Below, one piece after another: positions 53,352-61,288 of a stretch of 64,000 bases of DNA. The translations under genes were made by a program, and so were the position numbers. The stretch comes from Caballeronia arvi (GTDB taxonomy: Bacteria; Pseudomonadota; Gammaproteobacteria; Burkholderiales; Burkholderiaceae). How positions within the stretch are numbered: the stretch's first letter is position 1; each line of letters opens with the position of its first letter. The stretch lies in contig NZ_FCOM02000001.1 of assembly GCF_001544695.2 (NCBI RefSeq), positions 558,001 to 622,000 of the forward strand. The letters run 5' to 3'. A model generated the notes under the pieces. The model saw nothing but the letters and a program-made list of their open reading frames with translations. It did no database searches and had not been told where the DNA came from.

Positions 53352-54935
53352 ATGAACCAAGTTGTCTTTCCCCAATCGCAAGGCCGCTCGCCCGGGCAGC
53401 GCTATGCGCTGCTGGTGTTTCTGCTCGTCATCGCGGCAGGCGCCATCTACTGCGTCATGCATTTGCTCGATGACCTCGCGCCGGTGCGCGAGTCGTCGGT
53501 GTTTCCGTACGTCCTGCTCGGCATCGCGCTCCTGATCGCGCTCGGCTTCGAATTCGTCAACGGATTCCATGACACGGCCAACGCCGTCGCAACGGTAATT
53601 TACACGCACTCTTTGACGCCAAATCTCGCGGTCGTCTGGTCGGGCGCATGGAATTTCATCGGCGTGCTGATCTCGAGCGGCGCGGTCGCGTTCGGCATCC
53701 TGCAACTGCTGCCCGTGGAACTGATCATCGGTGTCGGGAGTTCGCAGGGCTTCGCGATGGTCTTCGCGCTCCTGATCGCGGCGATCATCTGGAACCTGGG
53801 CACCTGGGCGCTCGGCCTGCCCTCTTCGAGCTCCCATACGCTGATCGGCTCGGTGATCGGCGTCGGCCTCATGAACCAGATGCTGCACGGGACCAACGGC
53901 ACGTCGGGCGTCGACTGGAGCCAGGCGACGTCGGTCGGCAAGTCGCTGCTGTTCTCGCCGCTCGTCGGCTTTATCGCCGCGGCCTTTTTGCTGTACGTGC
54001 TGAAGCTCGTCGTGCGCGTGCCGGCGCTCTACAAGGAGCCCGAGAAGAACACGCCGCCGCCGTTCTGGATCCGCTGCCTGCTGATCCTCACGTGCACGGG
54101 CGTGTCGTTCGCGCACGGCTCCAACGACGGCCAAAAAGGCATGGGCCTCATCATGCTGATCCTGATCGGCACGGTGCCGACCGCCTACGCGCTCAACAAG
54201 GCCGTGACGCCGGGCGAGACGCAGACTTTCCTCGCGGTCAGCCACAGCGCCTCCGAGGCGCTCCAGCGCTACAGCAATGGCGCGCAGCCCGCGCCCGATG
54301 CGCGCGCGCAGGTCGAGAAGTACGTGCAGACGAAGACGCTCGCGCCGGACACGGTTGCGTCGCTGAAGAGCCTGGTCGATTCGATCGATACAGAAATTCG
54401 CCCGCACGACACGATTTCCGCCGTGCCGCAGGGCACCGTGAAGAACGTGCGCAACGAGATGTACATCGCGTCGGAAGCGCTGCGCATCATGGAGAAGCAG
54501 AAGGCGCCCGCGTTTTCCTCGGACGATGACGCCGTCATCAACAACTACAAGAAGCAGCTCGATCACGCGACCAAGTTCATCCCGACGTGGGTGAAAGTGG
54601 CCGTCGCGGTCGCACTGGGCCTGGGCACGATGGTCGGCTGGAAGCGCATCGTCGTGACGGTCGGCGAGCGCATCGGCAAGACGCATCTGACGTATGGACA
54701 AGGCGCATCGGCGGAGCTCGTCGCGATGCTGACCATCGGCGCCGCCGATGCCTACGGCCTGCCGGTCTCGACGACGCATGTGCTGTCATCGGGCGTTGCG
54801 GGGACGATGGCCGCGAATGGCTCCGGCCTGCAATGGCGCACGGTGCGCAGCCTGGCGCTCGCCTGGATTCTGACGCTGCCGGTGTCGATCGTGCTCGCGG
54901 GTCTGCTGTTCTGGGTGTTCCGCGGAATTTTCTGA
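53352..54935 (+). CDS. Low-affinity inorganic phosphate transporter (Pit)
   Basis: A 527-residue PiT-family transporter moving metal-phosphate into the cell with protons. The two family signatures flank the molecule: GFEFVNGFHDTANAVATVIY near residue 70 and FAHGSNDGQKGMGLIML near 260, with the SSSSHTLIG and VSTTHVLSSG loops. A large soluble loop (about 300-430) separates the halves. AAGGA lies 6 bases before the ATG at 53352. It is divergent from the CHAD polyphosphate-binding protein. The gene ends with a GC-rich hairpin at 54956-54986. Confidence 0.93.
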   Translation: MNQVVFPQSQGRSPGQRYALLVFLLVIAAGAIYCVMHLLDDLAPVRESSVFPYVLLGIALLIALGFEFVNGFHDTANAVATVIYTHSLTPNLAVVWSGAWNFIGVLISSGAVAFGILQLLPVELIIGVGSSQGFAMVFALLIAAIIWNLGTWALGLPSSSSHTLIGSVIGVGLMNQMLHGTNGTSGVDWSQATSVGKSLLFSPLVGFIAAAFLLYVLKLVVRVPALYKEPEKNTPPPFWIRCLLILTCTGVSFAHGSNDGQKGMGLIMLILIGTVPTAYALNKAVTPGETQTFLAVSHSASEALQRYSNGAQPAPDARAQVEKYVQTKTLAPDTVASLKSLVDSIDTEIRPHDTISAVPQGTVKNVRNEMYIASEALRIMEKQKAPAFSSDDDAVINNYKKQLDHATKFIPTWVKVAVAVALGLGTMVGWKRIVVTVGERIGKTHLTYGQGASAELVAMLTIGAADAYGLPVSTTHVLSSGVAGTMAANGSGLQWRTVRSLALAWILTLPVSIVLAGLLFWVFRGIF

Positions 54936-54955
54936 GCCGCGTTCTGCCGTCGCGA

Positions 54956-54986
54956 CACGGCGCGGAGAAATCCAATCCGCGCCGTG
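54956..54986 (+). terminator. Hairpin after the phosphate transporter gene
   Basis: CACGGCGCGGA (54956-54966) and TCCGCGCCGTG (54976-54986) form an 11-base stem followed by CAAGTTTTG; a weak-tailed terminator. Confidence 0.6.
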
Positions 54987-55097
54987 CAAGTTTTGCTCAA
55001 GCCGCCTCGTTTCGCCTCTCCTTTTCGACAATCGACCCCTCGCGCACTTACGTCGCGATGACGTCGCGCGCCTTGCCCCGCGGACTTTCTGGCTCAA

Positions 55098-55113
55098 TGG
55101 CACAGCCATTGCT
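55098..55113 (+). promoter_or_regulatory. Sigma-54 (-24/-12) promoter upstream of the DUF3309 gene
   Basis: TGGCACAGCCATTGCT matches the RpoN consensus TGGCACRNNNNTTGCW at every fixed position. Transcription would start near 55123, giving a leader of about 130 bases before the ATG at 55254. A hairpin GCACGA-CTGA-TCGTGC (55132-55147) lies in that leader. The remaining part of the 54936-55253 gap holds only the phosphate-transporter hairpin. Confidence 0.65.
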
Positions 55114-55253
55114 TCATTCATGCCGTCGATTGCACGACTGATCGTGCCGGCGGCCATGAACCGCCGTCCCCCGGCGTATGACTGCCGATGGCAGTTGGGA
55201 GGCCGCGCCGGGCGCCGATCGTTCACGCGATCATTTGAATAAGGAGAAGTCGA

Positions 55254-55412
55254 ATGACGATCGGAACCATTCTGCTGATCATCCTGATCCTGCTCTTGAT
55301 CGGCGCTATTCCTTCGTGGCCTCACAGCCGCAGCTGGGGCTATGGGCCGAGCGGGATCGTCGGCATCGTGCTGGTCGTGGTGATCGTGCTGCTGCTGATG
55401 GGTCGGTTGTGA
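55254..55412 (+). CDS. DUF3309 membrane micro-protein
   Basis: A 52-residue protein, MTIGTILLIILILLLIGAIP then SWPHSRSWGYGPSG and a second hydrophobic stretch IVGIVLVVVIVLLLMG. Two short membrane helices joined by a Trp/Ser/Gly-rich turn are the mark of DUF3309. AAGGAGA lies about 7 bases before the ATG. It ends at a strong terminator, so it is a single-gene unit. The family is widespread in proteobacteria, its function is unknown, and stress-related roles have only been guessed at. A perfect sigma-54 site lies 141 bases upstream. Confidence 0.85.
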   Translation: MTIGTILLIILILLLIGAIPSWPHSRSWGYGPSGIVGIVLVVVIVLLLMGRL

Positions 55413-55441
55413 CACTGTGCGGCTGCGTTCGGCCGTAAAAG

Positions 55442-55474
55442 AAAAAGGGGCGCTCCCGTTGAGCGCCCCTTTTT
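55442..55474. terminator. Bidirectional terminator
   Basis: A perfect 14-base stem: AAAAAGGGGCGCTC (55442-55455) and GAGCGCCCCTTTTT (55461-55474) with a 5-base loop. Serves the DUF3309 gene and the converging gene at 55498. Confidence 0.92.
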
Positions 55475-55497
55475 CGTTGTTGCTGCTTCGCGCGGAT

Positions 55498-55806
55498 TCA
55501 GACCCGCATCACCTGCCCGTTCGGCTCGATCTTACGCGGAATGACGGGCTCCGTCTGTTTGCGCGACGACGCCTTCGGACGCGCCGAGGCCGGCGGTTGT
55601 TCCATGGCGGCCTTGTCGGCGACCTGTTTCACCGCCGTCGCGCTCTTGCGCTTTTTCTTGGCCGCAGTCTGCGTGGACGCGTGCGGCTTGCTCTTGCCCT
55701 TGACGGCCTGTGCTTCGGGAGGATTCCAGACTTCCGAATAACGCTCGGCCGCAAAAAGCGACGACGAGCCGATCAGAAGAACGACGATCAGGAAAACGCG
55801 CTTCAA
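55498..55806 (-). CDS. Small exported Lys-rich protein
   Basis: A 102-residue protein with a signal peptide (KRVFLIVVLLIGSSSLFAA, cleavage near residue 20) and a short basic mature part (AERYSEVWNPPEAQAVKGKS, then a KKKRKS stretch) ending EPNGQVMRV. No membrane segment after the signal. High Lys/Ala/Pro content suggests a disordered periplasmic or surface protein that may bind acidic polymers, but this is inference. I do not recognise the family. It lies 17 bases downstream of the 78-residue protein gene and may share its SOS-like promoter. Confidence 0.68.
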   Translation of the reverse strand: MKRVFLIVVLLIGSSSLFAAERYSEVWNPPEAQAVKGKSKPHASTQTAAKKKRKSATAVKQVADKAAMEQPPASARPKASSRKQTEPVIPRKIEPNGQVMRV

Positions 55807-55823
55807 GAGATTCGCTCCAACGG

Positions 55824-56060
55824 TTAGTGGCCCGCTTTGCGCGAGAGGATGGCGTCGAGCGACTGCTCGGATGTTTCCAGTTCGCGCAACGCGGCGTCGA
55901 GGCGCTCGAGCGAACGCGCGACGGACTGCCCGTCCTGCTCCAGGCCGTGCTCGCCTCGCGTGGCGTCGAACGCGGCGTTGACCGCGCGCGTCGCGCGCAT
56001 GAAACGTTCGAGTGCGGCAGCTTCGGGCGCGCGTGCGAGCGGTTCGTTGCGTGGGTTCAT
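55824..56060 (-). CDS. Small helical protein behind a LexA-like box
   Basis: A 78-residue soluble protein, MNPRNEPLARAPEAAALERF, made of amphipathic helices with heptad-like spacing (ERLDAALRELETSEQSLDAI), so it may form a coiled-coil dimer. No signal peptide or membrane segment. The ATG at 56060 has GGAG 8 bases upstream and is preferred over a TTG at 56066. The gene starts 25 bases from a LexA-like SOS box that covers its -10 element, suggesting DNA-damage induction. Family unknown to me; possible role in damage response is inferred only from the promoter. Confidence 0.68.
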   Translation of the reverse strand: MNPRNEPLARAPEAAALERFMRATRAVNAAFDATRGEHGLEQDGQSVARSLERLDAALRELETSEQSLDAILSRKAGH

Positions 56061-56084
56061 CGGCAAGCTCCTGTTGCAGACAAG

Positions 56085-56119
56085 CTGTACGAATATACAG
56101 TAAGCCGCCGCCGCGGCAA
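56085..56119 (-). promoter_or_regulatory. LexA-like SOS box over a sigma-70 promoter
   Basis: CTGTACGAATATACAG (56085-56100) fits CTGT-N8-ACAG; including flanks it agrees with the E. coli LexA consensus at 15 of 20 positions, one half being perfect (TACTGTATAT on the minus strand). On the minus strand it overlaps -10 TATATT (56092-56097); -35 TTGCCG lies at 56114-56119 with a 16-base spacer. Confidence 0.6.
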
Positions 56120-56336
56120 ACAGACGTCGGGCGGCGTGGTGAAAATGCCGAAGCGCGTCTTGACCCGATGCGCGGGCTTCGTCTTACGCCATGTGCGGCG
56201 ACATTTCGCCGCGCCTTTCGCGCCGCCCCCGACAGTTAAGTCGCGTTTAATTCTCCGGGGACACACTCGCCTTGCGATCCGGCTCCTTTGCCGCCGTCCG
56301 CACCGGACGGCCGAGCCCCAACGTGAGGAATGCGCC

Positions 56337-56609
56337 ATGTCCGCCAACACCACCGCGCGTCGACGCCCTGCCAATCTCGCACCGACGCTGCGAAAGCAGT
56401 ATGCGCTCACCCTGCGCGAGTGCCGTCTTTCCCTGCCGGTCGAGCCACCGTGGGGACCGCCCTATCGAATGGTCGAATGGGTAATGAAGAACGATGCGCG
56501 CGTGCAGCGCCGCGTCCTCCCCGCCGATTGCACCGCGTCCCAGATCGCCGACGCGTTGCGTTCCCACGTGCCGGGCCGCCGCTACGGTCCCTCCGACGAC
56601 GACGATTGA
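56337..56609 (+). CDS. Conserved hypothetical small protein
   Basis: A 90-residue soluble protein starting MSANTTARRRPANLAPTLRK with a basic N-terminus, a central CRLSLPVEPPWGPPYRMVEW with a Pro-rich turn, and an acidic C-terminal tail of Asp residues. The ATG at 56337 has GAGGA about 7 bases upstream. It lies between an SOS-like promoter region (divergent) and the toxin-antitoxin promoter. No known domain recognised; the opposite charge of its ends suggests an interaction protein. Reality of the gene is moderately supported by the ribosome site and lack of a competing frame. Confidence 0.58.
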   Translation: MSANTTARRRPANLAPTLRKQYALTLRECRLSLPVEPPWGPPYRMVEWVMKNDARVQRRVLPADCTASQIADALRSHVPGRRYGPSDDDD

Positions 56610-56643
56610 TCCGGCGCTGCGAGCACGAACGCGCATGACATGC

Positions 56644-56672
56644 TTGCTTTAATCCAAATGTGGACTAATATA
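56644..56672 (+). promoter_or_regulatory. Promoter and palindromic operator of the toxin-antitoxin operon
   Basis: TTGCTT (-35, 56644-56649), 17-base spacer, AATATA (-10, 56667-56672). The spacer contains TCCA-AATG-TGGA (56653-56664), a palindrome placed where a bound antitoxin would block polymerase. Confidence 0.62.
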
Positions 56673-56702
56673 CGGAACAAGTTCCTTTGGAGACTTAACG
56701 AC

Positions 56703-57140
56703 ATGTCTAACGCCGCACGCGCCGCGCACGCATCGGCCGGCCATCCGGTGCCGCAGCCGGCGCTGGATTCGAGCGATCTGTCCGCCGCCGGCCTGCGCGC
56801 GTTCTTCCGTATCACCCAGGATTGGGACCTTTCCACCGAAGACCAGATCACGCTGCTCGGTTCGCCGGGCCGGTCCACGTACTTCAAGTGGAAGCAGGAA
56901 CCCGCCTCCGCGCGGCTCACGCGTGACACCCTGGAGCGCCTCTCGCTGATTCTCGGCATCTACAAGGCGCTGCAAATCCTTCTGCCCGATCCCAAAGCCG
57001 CCGACACCTGGGTCCGCCGCCCCAACTCGGCGCCGCCCTTCGGCGGACGTCCGGCGCTCGATCGGCTGCTGGCGGGTAACATCAGCGACCTCGTCGCCGT
57101 GCGCCAGTATCTCGACGCAATGCGAGGCGGCTGGGCGTGA
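56703..57140 (+). CDS. MbcA/ParS/Xre-type antitoxin
   Basis: A 145-residue antitoxin of the Xre/MbcA/ParS group. It has an N-terminal helical DNA-binding part (GLRAFFRITQDWDLSTEDQI, LGSPGRSTYFKWKQEP) and the C-terminal toxin-binding domain (DUF2384) with the signature LERLSLILGIYKALQILLPD, WVRRPNSAPPFGGRPALDRL and LVAVRQYLDAMRGGW. It neutralises the RES-domain toxin encoded directly after it (one-base overlap), and its own operator is probably the palindrome in the promoter spacer. GGAG precedes the ATG at 56703. Confidence 0.92.
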   Translation: MSNAARAAHASAGHPVPQPALDSSDLSAAGLRAFFRITQDWDLSTEDQITLLGSPGRSTYFKWKQEPASARLTRDTLERLSLILGIYKALQILLPDPKAADTWVRRPNSAPPFGGRPALDRLLAGNISDLVAVRQYLDAMRGGWA

Positions 57141-57871
57141 TGGGGATGGCATTCAGCAAGGACACATCGAACTGGCGCGAACAGTGGCCGCACGGTCTGC
57201 TCGACTGGTCGCCCGCCTATCGCGTGATTCCCACGCGTTTTCCGGCCGTCAATCTCTTCGACCGCGTGGCGGCGCCGCAGGATTTCGAAGCGCTCTACGC
57301 GCTCGAAGCGATGACCAACGACCGCCTGCGCACCGAAGTCGGCGAACTGGATCTCGTGCCGCCCGACGAACGTTGCTTCGGGCCGGGCTGCGGGCCGATC
57401 ATGGCCGCGTTCACGCATCTGAACCCGAACGGCAGCCGTTTCTCCGACGGCAGCTACGGCGTGTTCTATTGCGGCCGCGAGCGTCAGACGGCCATTGCGG
57501 AAACGCGCTATCACGCCGGCCTCTTTCTCGCCGCGACGAACGAAGCGCCGCTGCGTCAGCAGATGCGTCTCTATACGGTGATGGCGCACGGCGAGGTGGT
57601 GGATTTACGTGGCGATGCGATCGCGCAGGCGGGACTCGATCCGCGCATTTTCGCGCCGGACGACTACGGCCCGGGCAAGGCGCTCGGACGCGCGGTGCGC
57701 GCAGCGGGCGCGCCGGGCATCGTGTACCCGTCGGTGCGCGATCCGCAAGGCGACTGTCTCGCCGCACTGCGCACGACGATGCTGCGCGATTGCCGTCACG
57801 CCGCGTATCTCGAGTACAACTGGAACGGCGAGGCGATCGATTATGTGTTCGAGCTGAATCAGGTCGGCTGA
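57140..57871 (+). CDS. RES-domain toxin (NAD-degrading)
   Basis: A 243-residue RES-family toxin. The three defining residues are present: Arg28 (AYRVIPTRFP), Glu121 (TAIAETRYH) and Ser198 (GIVYPSVRDPQG), along with RFSDGSYGVFYCGRERQTAI. Related toxins (MbcT, ParT and others) consume NAD+ or modify a host protein and stop growth when the antitoxin decays. It follows the antitoxin with a TGATG overlap; I use the ATG at 57140, though a GTG at 57137 is in frame. At 243 residues it is longer than the usual 150-200, mainly by an N-terminal extension of about 25 residues. Confidence 0.92.
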   Translation: MGMAFSKDTSNWREQWPHGLLDWSPAYRVIPTRFPAVNLFDRVAAPQDFEALYALEAMTNDRLRTEVGELDLVPPDERCFGPGCGPIMAAFTHLNPNGSRFSDGSYGVFYCGRERQTAIAETRYHAGLFLAATNEAPLRQQMRLYTVMAHGEVVDLRGDAIAQAGLDPRIFAPDDYGPGKALGRAVRAAGAPGIVYPSVRDPQGDCLAALRTTMLRDCRHAAYLEYNWNGEAIDYVFELNQVG

Positions 57872-57908
57872 GCAGGCAAACGTTTCAATCGCTGATTTCA
57901 ACCGCCGT

Positions 57909-59228
57909 TCAGCCGATCGCGACCGCCGTTTCCGTGCGCGTGCGCGCGAGCTTCTTCGACGCCGGGCGCGCGGCCTTTCCCGCCGGCTTCTTCGCGACGT
58001 GATCCAGTGCCTGAGCCGCCGCGCTCTTGCCGCTTCCCTTCAAGGCGCCCGCGCGCGCTTTGCGGCTCGATTCCGTGAGCAGCCTGGTGAGGCGCGCGTC
58101 GCTCGCCGCGGCGCTCTTGCGGTTCTTGCGCGCCGCCTCGCGTGTGCGCCGCTTCGCATCCTTTTCGAGGAAGATCGCCAGCGCGGCTTCGTCGGTCTTG
58201 AGGCCGTTGCGGCGCGACGCGGGCAGCGCTTGCGCGAGTTCACCCGCCTCGAACGCCTCGATCACGGCAGGATGCACATAGCATTTGCGGCACACCGCCG
58301 GCGTGTTGCGCAGCAGTTGCGCGACGTCCTTGATCGTGCAGACGATGTGCTTGCGCGCTTCCGTCACCGTCTCCCATTCGAGCTTCCTGAGCGCCGCGAG
58401 CGCGAACACGCTGCCCGCCCACGTCCGATAGTCCTTCGCCGTGAAATCCGCGCCGGTGATCTCGCGCAGATAATCGTTGATGTCGGACGAACTCACGGCA
58501 TGCCGCTCGCCGTCCGCATCGAGATACTGGAACAGATCCTGGCCCGGCAGATCCATGCAGCGTTTGACGATGCGCGCGACCCGTGCGTCGCTCACGGCGA
58601 CATCGTGCTCGATGCCGCTCTTGCCGCGGAATCGGAACCTCAGCGTTCCCGCCGATACCTTCAGATGACGTTTCCGGAGCGTTGTCAGCCCGTACGAGCG
58701 GTTTTCGCGCGCGTACTCTTCGCTGCCGACGCGGATCAACGTCGTGTCGAGAAGACGCACGACGGTGGCGAGCACCTTGTCGCGCGGCATGCCGTCGAGC
58801 GACAGATCGCGTGCGACGCGGGCACGCAGCTTCGGCAGCACCGCGGAAAACGCGAGCATGCGCTCGTACTTGTCGGCGTCGCGCGTTTCGCGCCATTTCG
58901 GGTGATAGCGATACTGCTTGCGCCCGCGCGCATCGCGTCCGGTCGCCTGCAGATGGCCGCGCGGGTCGGGGCAAATCCACACCGCCGTGTAGGCGGGCGG
59001 AATCGCGAGCGCGTTGATGCGGCGAATCTCGGCTTCGTCGTCGATCCGCTTGCCCTGCGTGTTGAAGTACGCGAACGCGCCGTCGATCCACTCGCGCGTG
59101 TAGCCGCGCCGCGAATCGTCCATGTAGCGCAAGCCCGGCGGCAAGTCTTCGGGGCAACCTTGCGCGCCGCCTGCGACATTGTCGCCGGCCCCGCCGCCTG
59201 TCTCGCTGTCCTTTTCTGTTCTCGCCAC
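57909..59228 (-). CDS. DNA topoisomerase IB (poxvirus type)
   Basis: A 439-residue bacterial topoisomerase IB that relaxes supercoils by a 3'-phosphotyrosine intermediate. N-terminal domain: LPPGLRYMDDSRRGYTREWI and ALAIPPAYTAVWICPDPRGH; catalytic domain: Arg/Lys in YGLTTLRKRHLKV and RFRGKSGIEHDVAV, RTWAGSVFALAAL, and the nucleophilic Tyr in NTPAVCRKCYVHP. A Lys/Arg-rich C-terminal tail of about 80 residues follows, probably non-specific DNA contact. The GTG at 59228 with GAGG 6 bases upstream is preferred; another GTG at 59312 would start the protein 10 bases after the metallophosphatase. The role in bacteria is not settled. Confidence 0.88.
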   Translation of the reverse strand: MARTEKDSETGGGAGDNVAGGAQGCPEDLPPGLRYMDDSRRGYTREWIDGAFAYFNTQGKRIDDEAEIRRINALAIPPAYTAVWICPDPRGHLQATGRDARGRKQYRYHPKWRETRDADKYERMLAFSAVLPKLRARVARDLSLDGMPRDKVLATVVRLLDTTLIRVGSEEYARENRSYGLTTLRKRHLKVSAGTLRFRFRGKSGIEHDVAVSDARVARIVKRCMDLPGQDLFQYLDADGERHAVSSSDINDYLREITGADFTAKDYRTWAGSVFALAALRKLEWETVTEARKHIVCTIKDVAQLLRNTPAVCRKCYVHPAVIEAFEAGELAQALPASRRNGLKTDEAALAIFLEKDAKRRTREAARKNRKSAAASDARLTRLLTESSRKARAGALKGSGKSAAAQALDHVAKKPAGKAARPASKKLARTRTETAVAIG

Positions 59229-59321
59229 GGTGCGCCTCGCCCGATCTGCTTTCGATCCGATGGCAAAGCATCGAGCAACGTGCGTGCCGGATGTTTCGGC
59301 ACGCGCGGGCACGGCGTCGGA

Positions 59322-60059
59322 TCAGGGCAGCGTGAGTGTCGCCGCGCCTTCCGATGCGGCCCAGCGCTCCTTGACGGACCAGCGCTCGTCGGTGCCGGCC
59401 TGGACGATCGTGAGCCGCCCTTCCGGCGCGAACGCAGCCGTATCGATGAAAACCTGCGAGCCGATCTGCCTCACGGTCTTCATCGGCGTATGGCCGCAAT
59501 AGGTGGTCGACAAGCCGATCTGCCGCGACGGGTCCGCGTGGCCGAGCGCGAGACCGCGGCCCCACAGGATCTGACTGCGCGCGTCCTCCGAGAATTCGGC
59601 GGCGTCGAGATCGGCGTCGCTGCCGAAGAACTCCGCGTGCAGCACGTTGAAGCGCCGCGCGCCCTCGCCGACGATGCGCACGAGCGGCAGCTTCTCGAGC
59701 CGCACGGCGAGCGCGGCGAGCTCGTCGTCGGTGAGCATATCGGCCCAGATGCCGCCGATCGCGTACCACGACTGCCGCCGCATCGCGCCGGACGCGACCG
59801 ACATCAGCGCATCCTCGTGATTGCCGAGCACGGGATAGAACCACGGCTTGTCGATGAGATCGACCGCCGCGAGCGAATCCGCGCCGCGATCGACGAGATC
59901 GCCGACGGAGAACAGACGATCCCGCTCCGCATCGAAGCCGATTTCGTGCAGCAGATAGCGCAGCGCATCGACGCAACCATGCAGATCGCCGACCACGAAG
60001 TCGCGGCCGATGTCATTGGCGGGATGCCTGCATACGATAGGAAAGGTAGGATCGTCCAT
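59322..60059 (-). CDS. Calcineurin-like metallophosphatase (PrpA/ApaH type)
   Basis: A 245-residue dinuclear-metal phosphatase. Metal-binding motifs are in order: GDLHGC (near 23), GDLVDRG (near 52), GNHED (near 79), then His residues in LHAEFFG and YCGHTPM. This is the pattern of PrpA/PrpB protein phosphatases and diadenosine tetraphosphatases. Substrate could be phosphoproteins or Ap4A. It precedes topoisomerase IB by 10 to 94 bases on the same strand, so the two may be co-transcribed, though a functional link is not evident. Confidence 0.9.
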   Translation of the reverse strand: MDDPTFPIVCRHPANDIGRDFVVGDLHGCVDALRYLLHEIGFDAERDRLFSVGDLVDRGADSLAAVDLIDKPWFYPVLGNHEDALMSVASGAMRRQSWYAIGGIWADMLTDDELAALAVRLEKLPLVRIVGEGARRFNVLHAEFFGSDADLDAAEFSEDARSQILWGRGLALGHADPSRQIGLSTTYCGHTPMKTVRQIGSQVFIDTAAFAPEGRLTIVQAGTDERWSVKERWAASEGAATLTLP

Positions 60060-60349
60060 CCGTCGATGATAGCGCGGCTCAATGACAGAGTGTGCGGGCT
60101 AAATCGCTTTTGCACGCGGTCGGAGAGCCGTACAAACACTCGTTACAGATGCGTTACCCGCACAATCGCCTCGTGAGTAAAAGCTGCTGATCGCGCGCGT
60201 GGAGACACGCATTTTTTGCACGATCGCATACAGCCGCGCCGCCGAATGGCGGCATGAGCGTCGACATGCGCGCTCCTCAGCTTGCTGAAAGGCTGAACAG
60301 CAATAATCGCGAGCATCGAGCGAGAGCCTCTCATGCGGACAAGAACGAA

Positions 60350-61006
60350 ATGAAGCATTTCCTCCCGCCCGTCCTGCGCAGCCGGCCGCGCGCCCTGATC
60401 GGCCTGCTGATTGGTTGCGTCGTCGCTGCCTTGGTTCCTGCGCACGTGCGGCCGACGGCGCGCGCGCTGATCGGCTGGGATGCGGCGGTGTGGCTCTATC
60501 TCGCGCTGATCTGGCTCAAGATGGCGACCGCGCGCCAGAGCGACGTGCAGGCGCTCGCCGAGCGCGAGGACGAAAACGCAGCGACCGTGCTGATGGTCGT
60601 GAGCGTCGCGGCGATCGCGAGCATCGTCGCGATCGTCGTCGAACTCTCGGCGGCGAAGAGTCTGGGTACGAGAGCCTTGCCGAACTATCTGCTGACCGCC
60701 GCGACGATGCTCGGCGCCTGGTTCCTGATCCCGACGATGTTCACGCTGCACTACGCGCGGCACTACTATCAGTCGCCGGACAGCGCTCCCGCGCTCCGCT
60801 TTCCCGACAAACATCTGAAGCCCGATTACTGGGACTTCCTCTATTTCTCCTTCACGATCGCGGTCGCGTCGCAGACCGCCGATATCGCGCTCGGTTCGAC
60901 GTCCGCGCGCCGCACCGCGCTCGCGCAAGCGGTGATGTCGTTCTTCTTCAATCTCGCCGTGCTCGGCCTCTCCATCAACATTGCCGCGAGCATGCTCGGC
61001 GGCTGA
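60350..61006 (+). CDS. DUF1345 membrane protein
   Basis: A 218-residue membrane protein with about five hydrophobic helices ([92 protein letters not shown]). The loop [20 protein letters not shown] and [20 protein letters not shown] are DUF1345 signatures. Function unknown. The start at 60350 follows a weak AAGAAC stretch. The 290 bases upstream show no gene and no strong element. Confidence 0.83.
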   Translation: MKHFLPPVLRSRPRALIGLLIGCVVAALVPAHVRPTARALIGWDAAVWLYLALIWLKMATARQSDVQALAEREDENAATVLMVVSVAAIASIVAIVVELSAAKSLGTRALPNYLLTAATMLGAWFLIPTMFTLHYARHYYQSPDSAPALRFPDKHLKPDYWDFLYFSFTIAVASQTADIALGSTSARRTALAQAVMSFFFNLAVLGLSINIAASMLGG

Positions 61007-61046
61007 AACGACGCTGTCACGCGCGCTCCATAAGCTCATGATTTAC

Positions 61047-61086
61047 GCCGTGTAAAAACGCGGCGCGCGCCGCTGTCAGTTTTACA
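61047..61086. repeat. Inverted repeat upstream of the glgA sigma-54 promoter
   Basis: CGTGTAAAA (61047-61055) and TTTTACACG (61078-61086) are perfect 9-base arms around a GC-rich centre. The repeat lies about 95 bases upstream of the -24 element, a usual distance for an activator site. It could instead be a terminator for the DUF1345 gene, which ends at 61006. Confidence 0.5.
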
Positions 61087-61180
61087 CGCGGCACGTCCGT
61101 GCCATTTCGTGTTCGCACGCCGTCCCTTTCACGCCGTGCGAGGAAGTGAATGTGCTGCTGCGCACACATTTTGCGGCCAG

Positions 61181-61196
61181 TGGCACGTCGATTGCT
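61181..61196 (+). promoter_or_regulatory. Sigma-54 (-24/-12) promoter upstream of glgA
   Basis: TGGCACGTCGATTGCT is a perfect match to TGGCACRNNNNTTGCW. Transcription would start near 61206, about 83 bases before the TTG start of glgA. No competing gene start lies between. Confidence 0.68.
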
Positions 61197-61288
61197 GCAA
61201 TGCGCCAGCCCATTCAGACGAAATCCCGATCAGCGCTCGCATGCGCGGTTTTCCGCCCGCGCGTTCCCGCCTCCACAGGAGCCTCATT

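Noticed and set aside
56330..56638. Alternative reading frame overlapping the 90-residue gene at 56337
   Set aside because: The alternative frame is Arg/Pro-rich and lacks a ribosome site, while the frame at 56337 has GAGGA upstream.
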